Below are positions 45,766-59,423 of a stretch of DNA of 64,000 nt, piece by piece (position 1 is the stretch's first letter; the number at the start of each line of letters is the position of its first letter). The stretch covers positions 48,548,024 to 48,612,023 of the forward strand of contig OX578285.1 of the NCBI GenBank assembly GCA_951217055.1. The letters are read 5' to 3'. A model generated the notes under the pieces. That model was not told where the DNA came from and searched no databases. It was given only the letters and a program-made list of their open reading frames with translations. The translations under genes and the position numbers were made by a program. This stretch comes from Gerris lacustris (taxonomy: Eukaryota; Arthropoda; Insecta; Hemiptera; Gerridae).

Positions 45766-47240
45766 GTAACTCAAAAAATTGTGATTTGGAGTTAATTGCT
45801 TATTCATGACGGCGACATTGACCTTCAAATCATGTATTAACGACAGAAGTGTAACTTTACCCTAATCTGCTTGAGAGCAGTAAACGTCATTATTGTCTTG
45901 AAGGGTTTCGTTCCCTTTATCGAGCATGACTGACGTATGTTAGGGTTACGGCAGATCGTGACAGTGCAATGTGTAGGTGCTTCTCGTCAATAGTGTTGAA
46001 TTATTTACCTCCGTCGCTAATGCACGAGTCAAGATACTCATTTCATGATTCATTAAGGACATAATTGTGACACGTCAGTATTGCATGAATATTCAGTTAA
46101 ATTATTTCAATTTTACAAATTTGGTTACAGTTTAAAATGTTTTGTTACGAATTTTAATTTTTTGAAAACATTTTAATATTGTCCTCGAGCACATTTCGTA
46201 AAATTAGTTTAATGATTATATGCTTTTATAAACTATTTTTGTCAAAATTATTTAATTTTACCCAGTTTTTGAATCTGTCGATTGTTTTGATTTTGCTTCA
46301 GAAGGTAATTGACGCTATGTGATAGTTCTGAAGAAGGAAAATTTTTTCAGACATCAGGGAACATTTTTAAATCCTGTCAGTCGGTTTGTCACTCAATTTT
46401 TGCGAACCTACATAACTAATAACTACTCGTCATATTTAAATTACATTTGGGTTGTAGGTCAAAATTAGGCCAATGTCTGTCCCATATAAGTTTCAACCTT
46501 CTGAGCCTGTTTGATGGTTAGTCGAAAGTAGCCTGCAGATAGTCCCAGATTAATTTCAACTTTCTGCGTACTTTAAATTTGGCTAAATAGATACGTTAAT
46601 TCATATAAAAAATCAAAACCATTTTGACAGACGTAAAAATGGAGACAAATTCAATAAATTTATCAAAAATTGGTTGTAAGAGCATAAAACCATTAAAGTA
46701 TATGATTTAGGAAGCGAGCAAGCTACGCACCACACTAATTGGCAGACTATTTTACAAGTAATAAAGTCTAAATTTATAAAACACATGTGTCTGAAACGGA
46801 GACGTCAGGTAAGCTGGGAAGCAAAGATTTTTTTTTTGTAATAAACAAGTTTTTGCTTCCGAGCTTACCGAAGGTAACGAAATCTAAGCGATCGTTTGGA
46901 GAAATTAAATAAATGTGACAACAGTAGCTTGTAAAAGCATAAAATCATTTAATTATTCAAAGTAGGACGCAAGGAAGGTATGTGCCACTAATTGGCAGAT
47001 TTTAAATAAAAAATGGTGTATTACGTCATTATTGCCCTAAAATATACATAAATGTTGACCTAACATTATGCATCAGTGACGTAACTCTCAACTGAAATTT
47101 TAAATTTTAAGCCAAAATGAAAAATAATAGTTATTTATATAAATTTAAAGAATTTTGTATTTGAATAAAAAGAAATCAATAAAATAAGTTGATTAGATTA
47201 TGAGATATTCAATATTGAAGTTTCGTATAAAACTAAACGA
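45766..47240. other. Unique sequence with a complex segment at 45770-46130
   Basis: 45770-46130 is non-repetitive and contains CRE-like words (TGACGTATG at 45931; GACACGTCAG at 46070). 46280-47240 has repeated GCGAGCAAGCTACGCACCAC-type words (46715, 46970) that mark an old repeat pair about 250 bp apart. No gene. Confidence 0.3.
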
Positions 47241-47325
47241 CGTTTTTCTCAAAACTGTGATTTTTGAGTTACGTCACTAAGGTTCTCAGCAGGCGATATA
47301 TTATTATTATATATATTTTTATGTT

Positions 47326-48128
<803 letters not shown>

Positions 48129-48400
48129 ATATATAAAGTGGCTAATCAGCTGATCGGGTTATCAAAATGTTTGGGCACTTCCAGACCACCTAGAGACTCG
48201 CGGTTTCTTGCGTTTGGTCCCGAATCGGCCCAAACCGACTAGAAAAATCTCTTGTAAAAGAGTATTTATTTTTTAAATTATCTGTCTTTTTTGTCGAGAA
48301 AAATGAATATTTATAGAGAAATAACGAATTTAAAATTCCGTAAATAACGTCATGTTTACGTTTTTAATATACTATCATTTTTATAAGCTTATTTTTATTA

Positions 48401-48604
48401 TTATGTTATAGTTAAAAACAAGAATAAATAAATATAAACAAATATTGAATAATAAAGTGTGTTGTTCGCTAGGTAGAAGATAATAAATACATTAGTTTCC
48501 GCGAAAACACACTTTGTAAACAAATGCCCCCTCTCTGTCTCCGTCAGTCTCCCTGACTTCAGTCTTACGTGTCCAGCCGTGACGGGCACCTCTACTCCGG
48601 ACAT
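48401..48604 (-). CDS. Possible first coding exon on the minus strand, unidentified
   Basis: The frame starts MSGVEVPVTAGHVRLKSG in a GC-richer island (about 48480-48605) and has A at -3 of the ATG. The first 40 or so codons look coding and hydrophilic; after about 48500 the frame becomes AT-rich and hydrophobic (poly-I/Y/F), as expected once reading passes an exon end into an intron. Several GT dinucleotides near 48500-48515 could be the donor. No family recognised. It may equally be an unspliced chance ORF. Confidence 0.25.
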   Translation of the reverse strand: MSGVEVPVTAGHVRLKSGRLTETERGHLFTKCVFAETNVFIIFYLANNTLYYSIFVYIYLFLFLTIT

Positions 48605-50500
48605 CTTTTGTTATACTACCGACATTTATTAAGGTATAATTTTATTCTTATTTATTTAATTGTTTTTATTACCATATTATTGTTACTAGAATTGTTTTTA
48701 ATAGGTTGTTAAATTCTATCATAAGAAAATGTTTTAATTTATTTAAATGAATATTTTAGTTTATTTAAATGAATTATTTACATTATTTTAATGAATATTT
48801 TACTTTATTTAAATTTATGTTTTTTTATTTAAATAAATGTTTTACTTTTTTATTGAGTCGAAAAGTCTCTTCACTAATGAAATAACTTCTGAGTTTAGTA
48901 TCTTCTTATACAACTCACCATCCATCATAACTACGTATAATAAATGTTTCACTTTTTTTTAATTGTTTTATTATCATAATATTATGATTACTAGAATGAA
49001 CTGATTTATAGTTTGTTAAAATCTATATTAAGTTGATATATTTCAGTTTATTTAAATGAATGTTTTACTTTATTTAAATGAATGTTTAAGTTTATTTAGG
49101 GCAATTTATAGTTTAGTTGTGTGTATGGCAAATTATTTCGACGACATTGTTTTCATTTTTATATATGATGTAGCTAAATTTATATATAGAATTATTATTT
49201 CTCCTTGACTTTAACTACTTATGTTTCAATTAATCTCGAGTACTAATAAATAATAAAATAAATTGACAAAGGTTCTATGTTTATTTTTATTATTCTGTAA
49301 TAAAACTAATCAAATATAATGAAATTTATATCATGACAGGACCTACAGTTTACTCAAATATATTAACACTGTGACACAGCCAGCGATTCCTAGCATGAAC
49401 CTCACGGTTACGACCATCGATTCTACTGCTTTTTCTCAGAAAAATTACCGCCTTCCAACTATATAAATCATATTGGGTGTTGTCAACCAAAATTTCGGGT
49501 CAATTTTTCCGGCCTGAATTTGATCCTTTTGAAATTCGTTTTCCCCAAAAATGAACCAATTTCAAAGAAAATTTGTATATATACGCTTTATTTAACATCA
49601 GAAAAAATAATGTGGAAGAATTTTTGCAAATGTAAAGAATTAAATATTTCTTATACACGTAACACATATATTAGAAGGTTATTTTAGGTTGTAACCTTCT
49701 GCAGGATATTTTAATATTTTTTTAAATTACATAAATGTATGTGTCATTCAATATATGGTTTGGGTCAGAAAATGGTTTTCATTACCTATCGGTGTAAACA
49801 TTATTAGCTGTAATTAATTAATTAGAGATTTATATTTGAGTTTGATCCATGTTGGAAAGTACTTATAGCGTGCTTATGTGAGATCTTAGTAAAATTTTGA
49901 AAATACATATAGATTATTATTTGCATATTTCTGTATAGTGTAAAAGTAAATGTGTTTGATTGTAGAGTAGTAAATATATTTATTTTACACGTTTTAGTTT
50001 ATTTAGCAAATAAAGAATAAAGTAATCAAAAAATTAAAGATGATGGCTCAATCTTAAAAAGAGTGAGACATAAAAGTTGCGAATTAACACCTCTCACGGA
50101 GTTGCATACGTAACAGATTTAAATGACCTTATTGATTTGGTGTATCCTCCTGAAGTACTTATAACTTTTTTTAGCAATATCTCTAATATTTTAAGGTATA
50201 TCTCTTATATGTATCTTAATATTTTATTAAAGTTAGAAAACCATCTTTGTTGTATAGATATTATCAGAGTTCATTAGAAATAAATCCCAGGGTCAAACAT
50301 TATCATTTATTGGTGTGGATCTCAGATAAATGTCTTTAGCCCCGGCCAATTTTACGTCATAGTAAGAAGTAGCTTCTTCATTCAAGTTTTGGTACCATGT
50401 GAGAGGGTTACAGATGGAATTGCTTATACACGGAACATTCTTTACTATCCATTACTACATAGTTAAAGTATTTTGTGTAATTACATTATAGTTTAAGGTG
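48605..50500. other. No gene; AT-rich with TTTATTTAAATGAAT repeats
   Basis: 48720-48850 and 49040-49100 repeat the word TTTATTTAAATGAATGTTTTAC. 49370-49440 is a family G-like fragment. The 66-codon frame at 50077-50277 has no family pattern. Confidence 0.5.
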
Positions 50501-50962
50501 TGGCCTAGCTATATGTTTCCTCCGGTTGGCGAGGAAATTCCTCGCCGGAAAAGGCGGAGTTAAATTTTATCCTTATTTTATAATCATTTTGGAAAAAGTC
50601 CTGCGATATTGTGGGAGGACCCATTTTCAAATAATTTATTTTATTTTAATATTTAAGCCATTTTCATTTTCTATATTAAGCTAAACAAATAATGAAGTAT
50701 AAAGTATTATGTTCAATGAAATGGCCTAATCAATTAACCAATATGATAGTAATAGATATAAAATAGTAATAATATACAGCCACTGATTGCAAGCATGAAC
50801 CCCGCGCGAAGCGCGGGGCGAATGCTTGTACTGTATATTATTGTGATTATAAAATTAGTTACTTATAACATATATACTTTATAATTAAGGTAGGTATAAT
50901 TAAGACAATATTAAGGGGTCACTTTGTTACTTATATAAGGTCAGGATCCTGCTGGATATGAA
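50500..50962. repeat. Family G copy 2 with a CCCCGCGC hairpin
   Basis: 50835-50962 is the inverse of 45598-45765. Just left, at 50800-50819, CCCCGCGC-GAA-GCGCGGGG is an 8-bp perfect hairpin inside CAGCCACTGATTGCAAGCATGAAC, and GCGAGGAAATTCCTCGC at 50528 is another palindrome. A related CAGCCAGCGATTCCTAGCATGAAC sits at 49377. These look like one element family with GC-rich terminal hairpins. Confidence 0.5.
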
Positions 50963-51612
50963 TCGACAACTTGAGTAAATAATGACCAATTTAGTTTAAA
51001 TTTGGTGCACACGTTCATTTTACCAATGTCCAGGACGAGGTCGTTGGACAACGTTATCCGCCCAAGCGTTCGCGCGCAACACTCGAGGTAACAACGTACG
51101 TTTCAAATGTAAAATTATAATTATAGGAAGGGAAGAAATTCTAAAACAACGTTTTTACTGATATCTTACGTTCTATCGTAACGATTTGTCTAAAGTACAA
51201 TTGAAACAGGCATGTAAAATTTCAACCTGATACAAGCAAAAGTTTTTGTATGGTGATGAAATATATTTTATAATATTTTAAATGGAGTAGGCCGGGGCTT
51301 GAGGGATAGGGAACAGTCCTGTACCCTCACTCTACTAAACTCATCTTGATTAACTATTTTCTCAATATTCAATACATATTATTTCAAGACGCTCGCTTCA
51401 ATGATAAAAAAAAAAAAAATCTTTTAATTTTGCCTTACCTCCGCTAAGCACGAATAGTTGGTTACTTTAAATTTTGTATCTTTTCTAACTCCTTCATATA
51501 TAAGTAGTTAGCATTGTATACTTAGCAGTGTGATTTTATAATTTATATTAATTTAATGAAAAGTATAAGGAACTTCGTTCCTAACATGTCCCACGACACC
51601 ACACGTATTTTT
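50955..51612 (+). mobile_element. Family B copy, 5'-truncated
   Basis: Starts inside the ACTTGAGTAAATAATGACC block just after the family G fragment and runs to GGAACTTCGTTCC-TAACATGTCCCACGACACC and ACGTATTTTTTTT. The left end is missing. The middle carries a deletion between the GGAAGGGAAG and AACAACGTTTTTAC blocks. Confidence 0.7.
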
Positions 51613-52864
51613 TTTCATTTACATAATTGGCGCTCTAATTACTCTAGGTGTAATCGGCATGTAAAAATAAGGATCGAATTGCAAATGATCTTGTACGGAT
51701 TTAAGAGTTTGTACTGTATCTGAATGATATCAAATGGAAATTTTCTCTAATTTAGCCAAAATTTAGAGAACAGCTGCCTTAAATTATGTACAAATTATTT
51801 AATTTCTAAAAACTTTTATAATAAACTCGTTTTACTAAAAGCTTTTATGGTAAGCTGACATGTTTGTAGATAAGAGTAGTCACTTCTATATACCATTGCT
51901 ATAGAATAATAGAACATAGATTACAAGATTACCTAATATAAAATCTTCTTTCTTATCAACATACCTATATGTTGTAAGCAAGTAATTAAATACAATTGTT
52001 GTAAATGTTTATATTGATATCAGTTTATATTGAATATGTTTATTATCGATTTAAATGTCAAGTGTTTAGATATATCATGCGCTGAAAAATATTAATCTTA
52101 CTCAATACTGTATACCGACGACGCGACGTCCAGTGTCTTATTATTTTATTATCTTTATTTTTATTTCCAGCGAGTGTAAGATAACGTTTATGACTAAAAT
52201 AAAATACCTCTGAGAAATGTCATCATTTGTTTTTAAATTTTGTTTATTTATTTATTTATTTTATTTTTTTTACACAAAATATTTAGTAGTTACTTTATTT
52301 ATTTATTTTATATTTTTAAATATTTAGTAGTTTGAGTGTAGTATTTAGTATATTTTTGTGATGTAAACATTTTAATTTAATAATTATAATAATTATATGA
52401 AAACCATAAAAAAAAACAGCTGAACATATATTTAATTTAGATAAAATGTTTAAAAATAAGCATAAAAAAAAAATAAAATACCTACTTGCACTAAAATACG
52501 AAATTATGTAACAATAAAGATATATAAATTATATTGCTTTAATTATTTTTCATACACAGCGCCAACTTCTAGACAGATAATGCGGCTAGTTTAGTTATAA
52601 TTGTATATATGTTCTAAGTTGGGCTCTTTTTAATTTGGAAAATTCAAAAGTTAACGGTTAATCGATTAGGTAGTAGACATGCCACCAGAAATAACCCTTA
52701 ACATATTAATAATAAATACCATACAAGTTTTAAATATTTCGCCTATATATAGAGAGTTAGACCATAGAGCCACACCAACCACCTCGAACCACCTCCAACT
52801 ACCTCCAAACCTGGAACTACCTCGAACCACTTTGAACCAATTCAAAATTGATTTTTTTTTTAAA
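51613..52864. other. No gene; AT-rich, with a short CCACCT repeat
   Basis: 52770-52845 repeats ACCACCTCGAACCACCTCCAACTACC with variations, a cryptic 10-12 bp repeat. Otherwise nothing is seen. Confidence 0.5.
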
Positions 52865-53322
52865 TATATAATTCTTTGATTATAACTTTAATAGGGCGAG
52901 CGTAGGCAAGTTTGAAGTGGGTTTGAAACGTGTCCCTCCCCCCCCCCTCTATCTCGCTTATGTGATGTGCAAAAAATCTGAAAAAATTCCTGAACATTCT
53001 TCGACCAAAAGTAAAGATACCCCTTTTTGTAAATTTCGAAAAAAATATTATTTTATTTTTTATTGACAAAATACGTTTTTTATAACTATGATCTTTTCGA
53101 TGTATTTATATGGTTGTACTCCGGTTCAGTGGAAAAAAAAAAATACTTTATCAGAAGTTTGTTTATGTGTTTTGAGAATATCAGACCCATAGGATAGTTC
53201 AAAGTAAGCTTTTTAGCATTTTTAAAAAACACCATCAATAGGGTACTACTTCAACTATACAGGGTTGCCTACGGACCCTCGCTGTGTGCGGACTGGCACA
53301 CACTTGACCTGTTTATTTTAAA
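52865..53322 (+). mobile_element. Family E right two-thirds
   Basis: Starts at the AGGGCGAGCGTAGGCAAG block with a C-tract (52938-52947) and runs to CCTACGGACCC and TGTGTGCGGACTGGCACACA, a hairpin tail with one mismatch. The left end is missing. It is close to unit 2 at 16980-17398. Confidence 0.7.
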
Positions 53323-54094
53323 TTGGACATGTTTTGATCGGCTCGTCGGCTCTTAATAAATTTAGACATTTTAATAAAAGAAACGATATGGAAACGTTAT
53401 TAAAAAGCAGAGTTCTTTTAGAGCCTTAATTTTCATTGGTTGAACAAGTTGAACAGAAAATCCTGATTTAAACGTTCTATGTAAACTACCAGTATTGCAT
53501 TTCCATATCGATTTTATCAACTTGTTTAGTGATTTGTCATTTTATTTAATTTTTTTTTTCAATTTCAGGAGGTTTTTTTTTTGCTAAACTCCGTTAGCTT
53601 GTGAATATAATTCCGTCTGGGTAAATAAAAGTCTAATTTATAACTTTATTTCCTAAAAGGATATTTTGTTAATTAAAAGTTTGAAATATTTAGAGAGGTG
53701 ATTCGACTAAAAAATATGCTTTTATTATAAAGCACGGTAAAAAAACGATTATCATTTTTAATTACGTTTTTTATTAATTTGAAAACCGTTTAAGCGTGCA
53801 TAGATTTTGTCGGAAAAATATTTAAACAACATAAATACTACGGCGTATTTAATAATAATATTTTTTATTTATTTAATTTTATTTTTTTTAAAATATATGA
53901 AAATTATAAATTTATGAAAAATATATTTTTATATAAGGGAATCTCTACTCTGGGGTGGTAAACACGTGAACTATTTTATGCCAATATAAGTTTAATAAAA
54001 TGCTCAGTGAAACCAATTACAATTTTAATATTTATTTCTTATTAATTTATTTATTTTTTAATGCTTATTTAACTTTCACATGTACGTAAGTATA

Positions 54095-55125
54095 GGGGAG
54101 ACCGGGGCTGGTTGTTACATTTTTTATTATTTATTTTTATTTGGCCAAGCCATAAGTTTTATGAAAGTAATTTAACATTAGTTCTTTAAAACCAACTCTT
54201 GGCTAACTCCATTTTTTTCGCCTATTAATATTTACGTCTCTTTTTTTAGGTACTTATAATTTGAGATAACTTAAATTGTAACAACTTACCCCGCTATGGG
54301 GGTAGGTTGTTACTGGTTTTGGGGCAAATTGTCACAGTTATATTGGTAAAGGAACTTGCGTGTTGAGAGTTGTTAGAAATTATTTATTGACGTTTCAAAT
54401 GTCTTGAATTTATCAAGTACCTTATTCGAACACCTTTTTATACATTTTAGATTCAAGTAATATGATTTCAAGAACATTAATTACATTAGGTTGCTTGGGT
54501 TAGAAAAATTAAACAATATCAAGTTTAACAATATGTATTTTATCTAGGTACTTAATTGGAAAAATAGTGAGGACACAAAAAAATAATAAAATGTAAGTAA
54601 AAATTGATAAATAATTACTCTTAAAATTTGTCAAAACAATTTAAATAGAGAAAAAAGCAAAAATATTTGTAAAAGTTGATCATATTTAACCGCTGATCTT
54701 CGACCTGCTCGAAAACAACGAGGCTAATTCCTAAAAATAAAATTAAAAAAGAAAAAAAGTTTAACTTATAAGTGAATTTCAAACAGTTTGCTTTTACATA
54801 TTGACTTTTAATTAATTTTATACTACTCATAAATAAGAATATTGACTTTTAATTAATTTTATACTACTCATAAATAAGAAAATGGCGAAATACTACTCTA
54901 TAAATAAGAAAATGATACCCGTTTGGCGATAAAAATTGATATTTTTTTCTGATAGTTTTTGTTCGTTATAAGTAAAAGTTAAACACAATCTCGGTTTAAA
55001 CAGTTATTTAATAATAATTTAAATTCCTAGGGTTGGTTATTGCAGATAAGAAGTAATGGGGCAGATTGTTACAGTGTAACAACCTGCCCCCTAACAACCA
55101 GCCCCGTGCTGCCATTTTAGACGCA
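54095..55125. mobile_element. 1-kb element with CGGGGCTGGTTGTTA ends
   Basis: GGGAGACCGGGGCTGGTTGTTACA at 54098 and its inverse TGTAACAACC...CTAACAACCAGCCCCGTG at 55075-55108. TTGTAACAACTTACCCCGC (54277) and GGGGGTAGGTTGTTAC (54299) form a further inverted pair inside. A 43-bp tandem duplication (TATTGACTTTTAATTAATTT...) lies at 54798-54883. No coding frame. Confidence 0.55.
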
Positions 55126-55689
55126 ATCGAGTAAAGCGTCTACCCATATAAGTTTAAAAAAATCTAATAAATTGTGATAATTAAGCTCAATGAACATTGT
55201 TTTTATAATCTACTATTTACTAAAGCTACATTAAAACAAATGAAGACTGCAGAACAAATTTTATAACCGACTTTTTTTACTTTTAGGAGTATAAAACATA
55301 AATCAGTACTCACCATCCGCCGAATAAACAATTTTTATACATAAAAATTGAATAATCCTGACTAGGTTTTTACATACATAACTATTCCGGACTGTGAAAA
55401 GACCGTAAAAAAACTGCATGTAAGGTAGGAAAAAACCGTTTAAATTATGTGAAACGCAAAAGTCTGTAATCGCTAAAATTCCCTACTCAGCCCTTTACCT
55501 ATAGAACAAAACCCTAATCCCTGGATTTGCTTACCTTACACGGGCAACCTGCCAGAACAAATAGCAAAAATTATTCAAAACAAACAAGTAAGGCTCACGT
55601 ATGTAAAATTTTAATGGTTGCATATTCTTTTCCTACACTTCAAGACCTTTAAATTGATGAATAACATGTCATGGTGACTAAAAACTTTT

Positions 55690-55900
55690 TTTAGTCGCCC
55701 GCCATATTGGTCGCCATCTTGAAAATATTAAGCGTGAAAACTCCAAACAGCGTACGATTGTCTCAAATGGCGAGATGCACCTGTGCGCAAAATTACATGT
55801 TCCTAGCTATAGTAGTTTATGAACTGAAGCGGACAGACAAAGAGACAGACAGAGCCGTTCTATAAGGTTTCTTTTTTTACTTCGTACAGGAACCTAAAAC
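55690..55900 (+). repeat. Cassette-bearing end of a family F-like element
   Basis: CGCCCGCCATATTGGTCGCCATCTTG, then GTGCGCAAAATTACATGTTCC, then GGACAGACAAAGAGACAGACAG and a TATAAGGTTTC...GAACCTAAAA end. The order matches the right end of family F. The body upstream is not recognisable. Confidence 0.5.
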
Positions 55901-55959
55901 GAACTTAGAATCAGTTACAAGCCATACACTCAATTAGGCTCCATTCTGGGCTCAGTCAA

Positions 55960-56345
55960 ACTACTGATCAAAATTAAAGGTAATTGTGGAGTATATTACC
56001 TGATATGCGTGACCTGTAAAGATGTGTATGTCGGACAATTAGGTAGGAAAATAAGTACACGGAGAGCACTATCAATTGCAGAGCACTATCAATCATGGCA
56101 GAGAATATCTCAAAAGATGTTAAATACAAAATACAAGTAAATGTACCCAGCTTTGCCAACCATGTACTACGAACTGATCAAACATTTGATGTTAATAATT
56201 ATGAACTGCTACGCGCATGCTAATAAAATAGGGAAATGAGACTTTTTAGAAAACTTGGTAATTCAAATAGACACAAATATACATGTTTTAATGAAAGATC
56301 TAATATTAACTACAATGCCCTTGTAAAACCTATGACAAATCATTT
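55960..56345 (+). pseudogene. Penelope-like element GIY-YIG endonuclease fragment
   Basis: The frame reads GNCGVYYLICVTC then KDVYVGQLGRKISTR, the GIY-YIG core with two Cys typical of Penelope-like retroelements (usual GVY.L.C..C...YVGQT.R). After a frameshift, PSFANHVLRTDQTF follows, where family members have S.FA.HL...H. The domain nicks DNA for target-primed reverse transcription. The Glu-containing final part is broken (stops near 56220), and the RT domain is not seen upstream. Confidence 0.8.
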
Positions 56346-56403
56346 TGGTAAAATAAAGTATATTAGTTTTAAGGTACATACAATTTAGGTATAATAAAAT
56401 AAG

Positions 56404-56505
56404 AATATTATTATTTAGTATAGTAACGTGTAACGTGGATCCTATAAAGAAGGAAGAAGACTAAACTACTTCATATCCCTTATAGGATCCACGTTACTAT
56501 ACTGA
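56404..56505. repeat. Inverted repeat around GGATCC
   Basis: GTATAGTAACGTGTAACGTGGATCCTATAA and, after 40 bp, TTATAGGATCCACGTTACTATAC. A 7-bp duplication (TAACGTG) makes the left arm longer. Lies between the Penelope fragment and the 56640 element. Confidence 0.65.
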
Positions 56506-56639
56506 ATAAGTTATTCAAGGGTACAGCTAGCATCACTACTAAATATTATTATTGTTTAGCTTTAAGCAGTTGAAATATATTGTTTACCTGGCATAGCCTC
56601 CATATCCTTTACCTTTTGTTCCATAATCCTTCTATAGCC

Positions 56640-57190
56640 CTATTCTACTTCTCAGAGCAAGGAAGAGGTAGAGGGAACAATCTGGGTCTCAAAAATTGGT
56701 TCATAATGCTACCCCCCTATACTAACACTTTCAAGCGGCAGTTTGGTAAAACAGTATCGATATCTCGATAGAAACTCGAAATTTATCTGATATCAGCTGA
56801 TATGAATAAGTGATAATTTCTTACCACATTTAATATTTTTATTTTTAATTCAGTTTTGTTTATAAACATGTACTTTAATGTTTGTTGTTAACCTTTTTAA
56901 CTGTCAAAAGGCAGTAACATAGTTGATAAACGTGTAACAGTTCCTAGATAACCAATAGCAACCTTCTTTGAGTGGGGTATCAAATAACTGCTACTGATAA
57001 GGATTTGTTGAAAAGAGTCTGTGGGGACGGAAGAACAAGGAATAGACCAATAAGAGAAGGACCAGTGATGACGTGATCACTTTAGTTCGGATTGTGCTCG
57101 CTTGGGAGGTTTAGTATAGGGGGGCAGCACAATGAAGCACTTTTCAAATCGCATTGTTCCCTCTACCCCTTGCTTGCTCTGAGTTCTACC
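56640..57190. mobile_element. 550-bp element with 100-bp inverted repeats
   Basis: Left arm 56645-56740: CTCAGAGCAAGGAAGAGGTAGAGGGAACAAT ... GCTACCCCCCTATACTAA. Right arm 57095-57190 is its imperfect inverse (TTAGTATAGGGGGGCAGC ... GCATTGTTCCCTCTACCCCTTGC). The interior has no recognised gene; a copy of sequences like TATCGATATCTCGATA lies at 56757. Confidence 0.65.
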
Positions 57191-58554
57191 CCCACTTTGT
57201 ACTGTTATTGTAAGTCATAAAGCATGTAAATGTAAAGTAAATAAGTAGTGTAGTAGTCTTTAACGCAATATGCTAACACTTACACTCAAGATGATATAAA
57301 TGTCAGAACGCGTATTTTTATTAATACAAAATTGTTGCGACAATATTGTTGCATAACTTTTTATTAACCTCTCTAGTCATTATTATGGTTATGTAAGTGT
57401 AAAATACAGGGGTCAGAGGTTAGATTAGTATGTCGAAGAATGTTTACCTGTTATATCCTCTTGAGGTTTAAAGGTTCTCTAAGGTTTCTCTAAAGGTTTT
57501 AAATTTTAACATTTCTTGATACTATTAAAAAAATATATCTATATATACATTATACACATATATCACTTAAGCTCATGTGCATAGTCATTAGTCATCATCT
57601 TGTACAGTATTCATGTGTGTTTACATTTTTTGAAACCAAAAAACAAAATATATATTGAAAATGTTTAACGTCCTCATGTAAAGTGGTTTATTTTGACGTA
57701 TTGTTACGATTAGAATTGACCATATGATTGATAAGAGTGTTATCGATTGAAATTATTAATCTAAACAAAGACCATCTGCCCTGACCTTAAACATTTTAGA
57801 CTCGAGTTCACTTGAAATTTGAACCTAATGAAAATTTGTAAACAACAAATTTAGATTAGACATATAAGGGAGAATTTTTTGGCGACGTCGAGTCTTCCGA
57901 AATTAACTGTTAAATAGAAAAATCGTTGTTCAAATATATAAGGCCGCCAATAAGTTTCTTTGATGTTGGCTGACTGTGCTGCAATTATAGGCAGAAGTTC
58001 ACTTGCAAATATTCCAGCACCGGAACGACGGAAGGTCTGAGGGGGAATACTGCCCAGGCAAGCATAGGGTCCGGAAAATTTTGGAAACTATAACGTCTAA
58101 AACCGGATTTTTATGCATTCCGGAGATAAAATTTACCATATGGCCTCAAGGCACGATTAGTGATGAACTATCAAAACAAAATCTAATGTAGGGGAAAAAA
58201 TCCCGTTTATCAACTTTTTGATAGTTGAATTTTGCAAAATTGCTGGAAATATTTTTTGCAGTACAATTTGCAGATATTAATTTAGGCAACTTATTGAGTT
58301 ATTATTCTATTAGATATCCACATTAAGAATTCAGAAACAAAGTATTATATAATTAGTTAGCGATTTATTTTTTTTTTTTTTGTTGAATTTAGATCGGCTC
58401 ACAACATTCTTAATGATGTCATTAACTATGTTCGTTGAGGGATTATGAATGAGCTATTTACTAAGAGTTGTTTTAATACGTTTTTATAATACTGTACATA
58501 TGAATTAAGCAAAAGTTAATCCCTCTTCATTTGTACGAGTATGACACAGGTTTA
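57191..58554. other. No gene supported
   Basis: AT-rich, with a complex patch at 57950-58200 that holds a 62-codon frame (MQIFQHRNDGRSEGEYC...). Composition is protein-like, but I see no motif, splice site pair or related copy. Confidence 0.35.
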
Positions 58555-58692
58555 GTACAGTACAAACTACAAACAGTACACTACAAACTACAGTACAACT
58601 TCAAACTACAAACTATACACTACAAATCTACAAAAGCACTACAAACTACAGTACAACTACAAACTACAAACAGTACACTACAAACTACAAAT
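58555..58692 (+). repeat. ACTACAAA cryptic repeat
   Basis: Irregular repeats of ACTACAAAC and AGTACAAC-type words, with a longer periodicity of roughly 100 bp (AAACAGTACACTACAAACTA occurs twice). Non-coding. Confidence 0.8.
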
Positions 58693-58799
58693 CCCAAAAC
58701 GAGAAATTGAAAAATCTATATTTTATTTATTTGTATGCTACTTAAGCAATGCATTTTCAAAATTACATTGAATTATCAGGTAAAACGTTAAGTCTAGAG

Positions 58800-58975
58800 T
58801 CTAGAACAACTCAGACTAACTTGCTCATTTACATATTCCAACCTTCCAAGTAAAGTAAGAGTCCCACCCGGCACTACCCTCTACTCCAATCATCCTTTTA
58901 AACTATAAACATGATTAACTTTAATTTGCTTAATATTTAATATTTATTGCATTAAGCAAATTTTCTCAAGACACC
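58800..58975 (-). repeat. Inverted partner of the 27845-28110 segment
   Basis: Read on the minus strand it matches TGCAATAAATATTAAATATTAAGC, CCGGGTGGGACTC and GAGTTGTTCTAGAC in the same order as 27855-28110. It therefore carries the family B/C chimeric unit, in opposite orientation. Confidence 0.55.
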
Positions 58976-59423
58976 ACTTGAGACTGTTTTACGTTTGTTC
59001 TGTCTAATTTCAATGGTTTGTATTGCAGCATTTATCACCGATGCAAACATGACTGAAGGAGCTATTTGTTGGGAAGTCAGGATGTTCTCCGCAAGCGAAT
59101 AGCCTACATCGCCAGGCTACATTACTACACATCAAACAAAGTAAGAGTCAACTATTATTTTAATTTATTTATTAATTTTGAATTTTTGAATTATTTTATT
59201 AGTTTTAGTTGTTATCACGTTATTATTAATAGTTATTAAAACGTGTAATATTATTTGTATCAGCCTCATAATATTTATAGTCATTTGCCAAATGATATCT
59301 ATGTATTTTAAACAAGAACATAGTGTGAATATATAAAGTGATCCGGTAGATAAAAGTCCGGTGAAATGGTCTTGATATTGAGCCTCTATTTAAGAATTAC
59401 TGACGTAACTAGGTGCGTGCAAT

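Noticed and set aside
54621..54830. 69-codon hydrophobic minus frame
   Set aside because: Within a non-coding element with duplicated AT-rich sequence; composition matches AT bias.
57950..58191. 62-codon frame in a complex patch
   Set aside because: Protein-like at a glance, but no start context, splice pair, motif or second copy to support it.
59035..59160. Exon after TGTATTGCAG at 59029
   Set aside because: Acceptor is good, but the three frames stop within 8 to 24 codons or show no family pattern, and no donor fits.
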